From positions 1-5,182 of the forward strand of contig CAMLRG010000284.1 in the NCBI GenBank assembly GCA_946482335.1: a stretch of DNA of 5,182 nt, in the 5' to 3' direction. The translations under genes were made by a program, and so were the position numbers. Of this stretch, positions 1 through 4,271 are shown piece by piece. The notes below the pieces were generated by a model that made no database searches, was not told the DNA's origin, and saw only the letters and a program-made list of their open reading frames with translations. Position 1 is the first letter of the stretch; every line of letters starts with the position of its first letter. Source of the stretch: an uncultured Duganella sp. (GTDB lineage Bacteria > Pseudomonadota > Gammaproteobacteria > Burkholderiales > Burkholderiaceae).

Positions 1-514
1 CGCCCAGCGTGCGCTTGGCGCGCACGATGCGCTGCGCCACCGTGGACTCGGAAGCCAGGAAGGCGCGCGCGATTTCGTCGGTGGTCAAGCCGCCCAGCAG
101 GCGCAGGGTCAGCGCCACCCTCGCCTCCATGGTCAGCACCGGGTGGCAGGAAATGAAGATCAGGCGCAGCAGGTCGTCGCCGATATTGTCGTCCAGCTCG
201 CGCTCCAGGTCCGGCGCGGCGTCCTGCAGCAAGCCTTCGATCTCGTAGGTGAGCTCGGGTTCCTTCTCATGCACCAGCTTCAGGTGGCGCAGGTAGTCCA
301 GGGCCTTGTTCTTGGCCGCCTGCATCAGCCAGGCCGCCGGCCGGTCGGGCGTGCCGTTTTCCGGCCAGGTTTCCAGTGCGCTGACCAGCGCATCCTGCGC
401 CATTTCTTCCGCCAGCGCAACGTCGCGCAGCATGCGGGTCAGGACTGCGATGATCTTGGCTTCTTCAATGCGCCAGACGGCGTCGATGGCGCGGTGGATG
501 CTGTTGTCGTTCAT
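1..514 (-). CDS. ECF42-type RNA polymerase sigma factor (partial, C-terminus outside window)
   Basis: Probable extracytoplasmic-function sigma factor that directs core RNA polymerase to a small regulon. The visible 171 residues start MNDNSIHRAIDAVWRIEEAK. Region sigma-2 spans roughly residues 10-80, including PAAWLMQAAKNKALDYLRH at 59-77. Region sigma-4 spans roughly 115-171, with the helix-turn-helix around LTTDEIARAFLASESTVAQR (143-162) followed by IVRAKRTLG. The FLxxESTVAQRIVRAKR wording is typical of the ECF42 / DUF6596 group, whose members are about 400 residues with a long C-terminal extension; that extension lies outside this window. The group is known for genetic linkage to DGPF (YCII-related) proteins, and two such genes lie at 2439-3567. 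The start is the ATG at 512-514. The nearest purine-rich stretch (AAGGG, 533-537) is 18 bases away, so initiation may depend on coupling to udh, which ends 22 bp upstream. No anti-sigma gene is visible, as expected for this group. Confidence 0.88.
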   Translation of the reverse strand, partial: MNDNSIHRAIDAVWRIEEAKIIAVLTRMLRDVALAEEMAQDALVSALETWPENGTPDRPAAWLMQAAKNKALDYLRHLKLVHEKEPELTYEIEGLLQDAAPDLERELDDNIGDDLLRLIFISCHPVLTMEARVALTLRLLGGLTTDEIARAFLASESTVAQRIVRAKRTLG

Positions 515-536
515 GCATGAGACTGTACCACGCCCT

Positions 537-1346
537 TCAGTCGAACATGGGACCGGCCGTGACGAAGGGGCCGCCCTGGAACGTCGCCGTCATGTCGTCT
601 GCGTCCGGGAAGTCGGATGTGGCGGGGAATTTGCCGTCGAATTCGCGCGAACTGTGTTTCGGCCGGTAGCCCAGGTGGGCGGCGTGGCGGTTGTCCCACC
701 AGCGCGTGTCGTTGTCGGACGTGCCGAAGGCGATGGTGTGGCCGACGCGCGGCGTGAACAGCGAGCAGCGCACCAGTTCGGCCAGGTCGTCGTAGGCGAG
801 GTAGGTCACCATCATGCGCGGCGTGCGCGGTTCGGGGAAGGACGAACCGATGCGCAGGCACACGGTCTCGATGCCGAAACGGTCGTAATAGTAGCGCGAC
901 ATGGCTTCGCCGAAGCATTTGCTCAAGCCATAAAAACCGTCCGGCCGCAGCGGCATCGCGGCGTCGACCAGTTGCGTGGTGGGGTAGAAGCCGACCGTGT
1001 GGCTGGAGCTGGCGTAGACCACGCGCTTGACGCCGAATTTGTGCACCGCCTCGTACAGGTGGTGCAGGCCGAGGATGTTGGCGTTCATGATCGGCAGGAA
1101 TTTGTCTTCCACCGAAATGCCGCCGAAGTGCAGGATGGCATCGCAGCCTTCCACCATCTTCATCACCGCTTCGCGGTCGGCCAGGTCGCACTGCACGATT
1201 TCCTCGCCGTCGCGGGCCGGGCCCAGGTCGCAGATATCGGCCAGGCGGACCACTTCCGCCCAGGGCTTGATGCGCTCGCGCAGTTCGCGGCCGATACCGC
1301 CGGCGGCGCCGGTCATCAGGATGCGTTTGAAGGGTTTTATGGTCAT
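537..1346 (-). CDS. udh: NAD-dependent uronate dehydrogenase
   Basis: Cytoplasmic short-chain dehydrogenase of 269 residues, close to the usual length of about 265-275. It likely oxidises D-glucuronate or D-galacturonate to the aldarolactone with NAD+ (EC 1.1.1.203), the first step of oxidative uronate breakdown. The Rossmann motif is TGAAGGIG (12-19; G13, G16, G19). D37 ends the second strand and suits NAD rather than NADP. The catalytic set is SSSH (113-116) and YGLSK (Y139, K143). RIGSSFPEPRTPRM (165-178) corresponds to the family RIGSxxPEPxxxRM segment, with R177 the likely carboxylate-binding arginine. The C-terminal FQGGPFV (256-262) is also a uronate dehydrogenase signature. SSSH replaces the SSNH that I recall from characterised enzymes. 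A GGAG ribosome site (1353-1356) lies 6 bases before the ATG. It is divergent from a LacI repressor, with a perfect palindrome between them. A general NAD-dependent epimerase/dehydratase is the alternative, but the motifs favour udh. Confidence 0.85.
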   Translation of the reverse strand: MTIKPFKRILMTGAAGGIGRELRERIKPWAEVVRLADICDLGPARDGEEIVQCDLADREAVMKMVEGCDAILHFGGISVEDKFLPIMNANILGLHHLYEAVHKFGVKRVVYASSSHTVGFYPTTQLVDAAMPLRPDGFYGLSKCFGEAMSRYYYDRFGIETVCLRIGSSFPEPRTPRMMVTYLAYDDLAELVRCSLFTPRVGHTIAFGTSDNDTRWWDNRHAAHLGYRPKHSSREFDGKFPATSDFPDADDMTATFQGGPFVTAGPMFD

Positions 1347-1430
1347 GTCAGTCTCCGGAGGTTAAACGTTTAACCTCATTGTATAGTAAACGGTGCTACA
1401 CTCGGCATCTTTCCGACAAGCACTGATCTC
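1347..1430. promoter_or_regulatory. divergent udh / lacI promoter region
   Basis: This 84-bp gap separates two divergent starts. ATTGTATAGT at 1378-1387 reads as a possible -10 in both directions: TATAGT (1382-1387) toward the repressor and TACAAT (1383-1378) toward udh. Neither has a convincing -35 hexamer at 16-18 bp. The palindromic operator at 1358-1377 would cover the -35/spacer of the repressor promoter and the start region of the udh promoter, so one bound repressor could silence both genes. The repressor has no strong Shine-Dalgarno sequence before its ATG. The -10 assignments are inference. Confidence 0.45.
1358..1377. promoter_or_regulatory. LacI-family operator, perfect 20-bp palindrome
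   Basis: GAGGTTAAACGTTTAACCTC is a perfect inverted repeat with a central CG step, the usual layout for LacI/GalR-family operators, where paired hinge helices open the central CpG. It lies between udh and the divergent LacI-family gene, ending 11 bp before the udh start codon and 53 bp before the repressor start. It is the probable site of repression of udh and of autoregulation. Confidence 0.85.
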
Positions 1431-2423
1431 ATGAAGAAAAACGTTGCGACAATCCGTGATGTGGCCGCCGCCGCCGGAGTTTCCACCGCCACGGTGTCCA
1501 AATTCGTCAACGGCACGCAGCGCTTTTCGCCCGCCGTCGAAGCCCGCCTGGCCAGTGTGATCGCGGAGCTGGGCTACCGCTCCAACCCGATGGCGCAGTC
1601 GATGATCACCGGCCGTACCAAGGCCATCGGTTTGTCGGTGCTGGATATCGCCAATCCCCATTTCACCAGTGTGCTGAAAGGCGCCAACCGGGTGGCCCAG
1701 GCGCACGGCTACACCGTGCTGCTGGTCGATACCGAGGAAACGCCGGAGCGCGAGCGCCAGCTGCTGGAAGCGTTGAGCCGGCGCGTCGATGGCATGATCG
1801 TCTATTCGCGCACGCCGGAAGCGGAGATGGATTGGCTGCTGGCGCTGGACCGCCCGGCCGTCTACTTCGGCCGGCCCGAGCGCCTGCAACTGCCGGCGGT
1901 AGCGAGCGACGACCAGCTGGGCGGCTATATGGTGGCGCGCCATTTGCTGACGCAGGGCCACCGGCGCATCGCCTACCTGGGCTTTTCGCGCTCGCGGCGC
2001 GACCCCGAGCGGCTGGCCGGTGTGCGCGAGGCGCTGGCCGCGCAAGGGCAGGAGCTGTTGGTGTTCGATGCCGACGCGCCGTCGGCGGAGGCGGGGGAAC
2101 GCATCTGTTCCTCGGTCCTGCTGGGGCGCCAGCCGCCCGATGCACTGGTGTGCTACAACGACTTGCTGGCGCTGGGCTTCATGAAAGCCGCGCAGGTCCT
2201 GGGCTTCCGGGTGCCGTTCGATATTTCCGTGGCGGGCTTCGACAATATCGCTTACGGGCATTACGCCACGCCGGCACTGACCAGCGTGGATTTGCAGAGC
2301 GAACGCATGGGAGCGGCGGCGATGCAGAAGCTGCTGGCCTGCATCGATGGCCAGGAGGTCGAGCCGCTGACGGTGGTCAACGCGCAGCTGGTGCTGCGCG
2401 ATTCCACGGCCGCCCGCGGCTAG
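1431..2423 (+). CDS. LacI/GalR-family transcriptional repressor (likely uronate-responsive)
   Basis: DNA-binding repressor of 330 residues, a full-length LacI-family protein. The N-terminal helix-turn-helix (about residues 7-28) contains TIRDVAAAAGVSTATVSKFV, and the headpiece runs to LGYRSNP (47-53). The hinge helix follows at 54-62 (MAQSMITGR). The periplasmic-binding-protein-like core starts at TKAIGLSVLDIANPHF (63-78) and carries typical signatures: VDGMIVYSR (119-127), GHRRIAYLG (176-184), PDALVCYND (236-244) and DISVAGFDN (264-272). It ends with the usual LVLRDST close. The hinge residue that inserts into the central CpG is normally leucine (SL); here it is M58. It is divergent from udh over a perfect palindromic operator, so it most likely represses udh and itself and is released by a uronate or a derived sugar acid. 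The ligand cannot be read from the sequence. The 3' end converges on the DGPF operon with 15 bp between stop codons. Confidence 0.92.
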   Translation: MKKNVATIRDVAAAAGVSTATVSKFVNGTQRFSPAVEARLASVIAELGYRSNPMAQSMITGRTKAIGLSVLDIANPHFTSVLKGANRVAQAHGYTVLLVDTEETPERERQLLEALSRRVDGMIVYSRTPEAEMDWLLALDRPAVYFGRPERLQLPAVASDDQLGGYMVARHLLTQGHRRIAYLGFSRSRRDPERLAGVREALAAQGQELLVFDADAPSAEAGERICSSVLLGRQPPDALVCYNDLLALGFMKAAQVLGFRVPFDISVAGFDNIAYGHYATPALTSVDLQSERMGAAAMQKLLACIDGQEVEPLTVVNAQLVLRDSTAARG

Positions 2424-2444
2424 CGTTTAGTTAAACGATTACCC
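2424..2444. promoter_or_regulatory. operator-like inverted repeat between convergent stop codons
   Basis: CGTTTAGTTAAACG (2424-2437) is an inverted repeat with 6-bp arms around GT. Read from 2429, AGTTAAACGATTACCC matches 13 of 16 bases of the main operator core GGTTAAACGTTTAACC at 1360-1375. It fills the gap between the repressor stop (2421-2423) and the DGPF stop (2439-2441) and runs a few bases into the DGPF gene. It may be an auxiliary repressor site or a roadblock between convergent genes. There is no U-tract, so an intrinsic terminator is unlikely. Confidence 0.4.
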
Positions 2445-3131
2445 TGCGACTTTGCGCAATTCGACTTCCATGTCGCCCGGGTTCGGGTAAGGGTAGGATT
2501 TGACCCAGGCGATGACGTCGTCGCGCGTAGCGGCGTCGACCGCCCAGTAACCGGCGATCAATTCCTTCACTTCGGCGAAGGGTCCGTCGGTGATGAAGGG
2601 TTTGCCGCCGCTGAATTTGACGCGCGCGCCACGGGCGGTGGATTTCAAGCCTTCACCGGACAGCGCGACGCCGGCCGCCACCCCGGCGCGGTTGGCGCGG
2701 TTCATGATGTCGATGATCTCGGCGGGCGGTTCGAAATCCTGCTCGGCCACGGCGTCCGAACGCAACAGGATGGCCCAGGCGGTATGCTTGGGTGGCGCGC
2801 CCGTGTCGAAGCCGACGCAGCCGCCGGGGCAACCGGCTTCGCGCACTTCGAGCACGGCGCCGCCTTCGGCATCGGCCGTCGGCCAGCGCGCCGCCGCTGC
2901 ACTGGCGGCGCTGCGGTCGTCGGCATCGACAAAGGTGAAGCCGGCCACGCTGACATCGTCGAACGGGCCTTCCTGGTACTGCCATTGGCCGTCGCGGCGG
3001 CGCATGCGCAAGCCGCCGTCGGCACTCGAGCGCAGCCACTTGGCACCCGGCACGGCCTGCACCAGTTCAGCGGACGGGAAATCGTCCTGTTCCGACGTGG
3101 CGTCGGCCTTGCGGATAACCATGTACTGCAT
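2439..3131 (-). CDS. two-domain DGPF (YCII-related) protein
   Basis: Protein of 230 residues of unknown biochemical function, probably cytoplasmic; no signal peptide or membrane segment is visible. It holds two YCII-like ferredoxin-fold domains. The C-terminal one (about 115-230) is canonical, with LSGEGLKSTARGARVKFSGG (157-176), TDGPFAEVKELIAGYW (181-196) and a closing VELRKVAG. The N-terminal one (about 1-100) is degenerate: MQYMVIRKAD as first strand, EGPFDD (54-59) in place of DGPFAE, and VLEVRE (93-98) as last strand. Single-domain family members are about 110-145 residues, so this is a tandem fusion. The start at 3129-3131 has an AAGGAGG ribosome site (3137-3143) at 5-bp spacing, and this site overlaps the stop codon of the preceding gene, which argues for translational coupling. 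Longer in-frame starts near 3305 would run through the preceding gene and are rejected. DGPF proteins are the hallmark partners of ECF42 sigma factors. Confidence 0.88.
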   Translation of the reverse strand: MQYMVIRKADATSEQDDFPSAELVQAVPGAKWLRSSADGGLRMRRRDGQWQYQEGPFDDVSVAGFTFVDADDRSAASAAAARWPTADAEGGAVLEVREAGCPGGCVGFDTGAPPKHTAWAILLRSDAVAEQDFEPPAEIIDIMNRANRAGVAAGVALSGEGLKSTARGARVKFSGGKPFITDGPFAEVKELIAGYWAVDAATRDDVIAWVKSYPYPNPGDMEVELRKVAG

Positions 3132-3141
3132 TGCTGCCTCC

Positions 3142-3567
3142 TTATGCGCGCGCTGCGATCTTGTCGGCGATACGCTGTTCCTGCTCGCGCAGTTCAGGCG
3201 TGAACTCGGCGCCGAAATCGTCTGCTTCGAAGACTTGGCGGATTTCGATATCGGAGTCGCTTTCCATCGGATTGGGGCAGCGCTTGACCCATTCGATGGC
3301 TTCATCGAGCGACTTTACCTGAATCAGCCAGAAGCCGGCAATCAGCTCCTTGGTTTCCGCGAACGGGCCGTCGACCACGGTGCGCTTGTTGCCCGAAAAG
3401 TGCACGCGCACGCCGCGCGAGCTGGGGTGCAAGCCTTCGCCGGCCAGCAGCACGCCGGCATTGACCAGTTCTTCGTTGAATTTGCCCATGGCGGCGAGCA
3501 GTTCGGTGCTGGGCATTTTGCCGGCCTCGGATTCCGGGCTGGCTTTGACGATGAGCATGAATCGCAT
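3142..3567 (-). CDS. single-domain DGPF (YCII-related) protein
   Basis: Protein of 141 residues with one YCII/DGPF domain. It begins MRFMLIVKAS, followed by GVLLAGEGLHPSSRGVRVHF (38-57), VDGPFAETKELIAGFWLIQV (65-84) with the name-giving DGPF at 66-69, and LDEAIEWVKRCPNP (87-100). The domain closes at DIEIRQVFEADDFG (106-119). A short charged helix of about 20 residues follows (ELREQEQRIADKIAARA). No catalytic role is established for DGPF proteins; the fold resembles dimeric alpha-beta barrel enzymes. The ATG at 3565-3567 has a GAAGGAG ribosome site (3576-3582) with 8-bp spacing. It is the middle gene of a three-gene operon, 19 bp after the VOC gene and overlapping the ribosome site of the next gene. 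Its family link to the ECF42 sigma gene at 1-514 is established for the group. Confidence 0.9.
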   Translation of the reverse strand: MRFMLIVKASPESEAGKMPSTELLAAMGKFNEELVNAGVLLAGEGLHPSSRGVRVHFSGNKRTVVDGPFAETKELIAGFWLIQVKSLDEAIEWVKRCPNPMESDSDIEIRQVFEADDFGAEFTPELREQEQRIADKIAARA

Positions 3568-3586
3568 AACGGTATCTCCTTCAGTT

Positions 3587-4063
3587 TTATTGGGGCTTGC
3601 CGCATTCGGGCATGGTTTTCTGCATCTCTTCCTGCATCTGTTCCATCGTCAGGTCGCGCTTGTGGGTGGCAATCGACCAGCGGTGGCCGAACGGGTCGGT
3701 CAACTGGCCGTAGCGGTCGCCCCAGAACATGTCGGCCGGCGGCATGGTGGCGGTGGCGCCGGCCGCGATGGCTTGCTGGTAAGTCGCATCCACGTCAGGA
3801 ACGTACAGGTGCAGGGTGACCGGGCTGCCTTTCAAATGTTGAGGGCCGAAGCAGGCCATGTCGGGGTAATCGTCGACCAGCATGATGTGGGAATCGCCGA
3901 TCATGATCTGGGCGTGCATGATCTTGCCGCCCGGGCCGGGCATGCGGCCGCCTTCGACGGCGTTGAAGGCTTTCTTGTAGAACTCGATGGCGTCGGCGGC
4001 GCCCTCGCAGACCAGGTGCGGGGTGACGGTATGCATGCCTTCGGGAATCGGTTTGACAGTCAT
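3587..4063 (-). CDS. VOC-superfamily (PhnB / glyoxalase-like) protein
   Basis: Protein of 158 residues of the vicinal-oxygen-chelate fold, COG2764/PhnB-like, probably cytoplasmic. Visible signatures are VTPHLVCEGAADAIEFYKKA (13-32), PGGKIMHAQIMIGDSHIMLV (44-63), VTLHLYVPDVDATYQQA (82-98) and the C-terminal half MFWGDRYGQLTDPFGHRWSI (112-131). The PFGHRW motif near the end is typical of the group. The substrate is unknown, and members range from metalloenzymes to binding or resistance proteins; H16, H50 and H127 are possible metal ligands. The start at 4061-4063 (MTVKPIPEG) has a GGAG ribosome site (4071-4074) at 7-bp spacing. A longer frame from a GTG at 4123 would begin at or before the transcription start implied by the promoter at 4124-4150, so it is not used. 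First gene of the operon; VOC and DGPF proteins recur together in ECF42 neighbourhoods. Confidence 0.87.
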   Translation of the reverse strand: MTVKPIPEGMHTVTPHLVCEGAADAIEFYKKAFNAVEGGRMPGPGGKIMHAQIMIGDSHIMLVDDYPDMACFGPQHLKGSPVTLHLYVPDVDATYQQAIAAGATATMPPADMFWGDRYGQLTDPFGHRWSIATHKRDLTMEQMQEEMQKTMPECGKPQ

Positions 4064-4123
4064 GGTGTATCTCCGTTGTGGTGGGGAAAAGTGGACACCG
4101 TTTTGCGGCCTCCATAATCCCAC

Positions 4124-4150
4124 GACGGATCACGATGCGCCAGATCGACA
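4124..4150 (-). promoter_or_regulatory. candidate ECF42 promoter of the VOC-DGPF-DGPF operon
   Basis: On the minus strand TGTCGA (4150-4145) is followed by a 17-bp spacer and CGTC (4127-4124). This equals the motif published for ECF42 sigma factors, TGTCGA at -35 and CG[A/T]C at -10. It points toward the VOC start codon 61 bp further on, leaving an untranslated leader of roughly 50-55 bases. The three other TGTCGA copies in the window (2804-2809 plus; 2239-2244 and 2926-2931 minus) lie inside genes and lack CG[A/T]C at matching spacing. Family motif from memory; match read directly. Confidence 0.75.
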
Positions 4151-4162
4151 CGGTTGAAGATC

Positions 4163-4171
4163 TTTTTTTTT
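4163..4171 (-). promoter_or_regulatory. A-tract upstream of the ECF42 promoter
   Basis: Nine consecutive A on the minus strand (T on the plus strand) end 12 bp upstream of the TGTCGA box, at about -45 to -55 relative to the expected start. This is a plausible position for an UP-element-like contact with the RNA polymerase alpha subunit or for DNA bending. It stands out in a GC-rich background. Function is inferred only. Confidence 0.35.
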
Positions 4172-4174
4172 GAA

Positions 4175-4269
4175 CCGGTAAACCGGGGTCAGGCCCGCAG
4201 GGCCTGACCCCGTCTGATCGAAGGCCGCGGGTTGGTGTCAGGCCCTTGGGCCTGACACCGGTTTGCCGG
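4175..4269. repeat. 95-bp REP/BIME-like double palindrome
   Basis: Two strong hairpins lie side by side. The first is GGGGTCAGGCCC (4185-4196), loop GCA, GGGCCTGACCCC (4200-4211). The second is GGTGTCAGGCCC (4234-4245), loop TT, GGGCCTGACACC (4248-4259). Each stem is 12 perfect base pairs, and the stems differ by one G-C to T-A pair that is compensated on both arms. The outer ends are also inverted repeats: 4175-4196 and 4248-4269 pair at 20 of 22 positions, including CCGGTAAACCGG against CCGGTTTGCCGG. A smaller hairpin, CACCGG-TTTG-CCGGTG (4256-4271), abuts the kinase stop codon. The layout resembles paired REP sequences (BIMEs). There is no U-tract on the kinase side, so it is not a classical terminator, though it could protect the kinase mRNA 3' end. 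Confidence 0.8.
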
Positions 4270-4271
4270 TG

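Noticed and set aside
306..1373. Long plus-strand open frame opposite udh and the sigma gene
   Set aside because: It runs antisense across two well-supported genes, shows no recognisable motif, and reflects the absence of stops opposite GC-rich codons.
1362..2261. Minus-strand open frame of about 300 codons opposite the LacI gene
   Set aside because: Antisense to a full-length LacI protein with all family signatures; its start lies inside that gene and its end runs into the operator.
2239..2931. Other TGTCGA copies (2239-2244 and 2926-2931 minus, 2804-2809 plus) as extra ECF42 promoters
   Set aside because: All lie inside coding sequence, none has CG[A/T]C at about 17 bp, and none points at a nearby gene start.
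2439..3305. Longer start for the two-domain DGPF gene
   Set aside because: The extension overlaps the preceding DGPF gene out of frame, while the ATG at 3129-3131 has an AAGGAGG site at ideal spacing and begins with a typical YCII first strand.
2590..3819. Plus-strand open frame of about 400 codons opposite the VOC-DGPF operon
   Set aside because: Antisense to three motif-supported genes with good ribosome sites; composition is that of a GC shadow frame.
3587..4123. Longer VOC protein from a GTG at 4121-4123
   Set aside because: It would start at or before the transcription start implied by the ECF42 promoter, and the extra residues do not look like VOC; the ATG at 4061-4063 has a proper ribosome site.
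4163..4171. T-tract read as an intrinsic terminator on the plus strand
   Set aside because: No plus-strand gene ends nearby and no GC-rich hairpin directly precedes it on that strand; only a short AAGATCTT palindrome overlaps it.
4185..4259. CRISPR array
   Set aside because: Only two units, each a self-complementary hairpin, with no spacer of regular length and no cas genes; a REP-like pair fits better.
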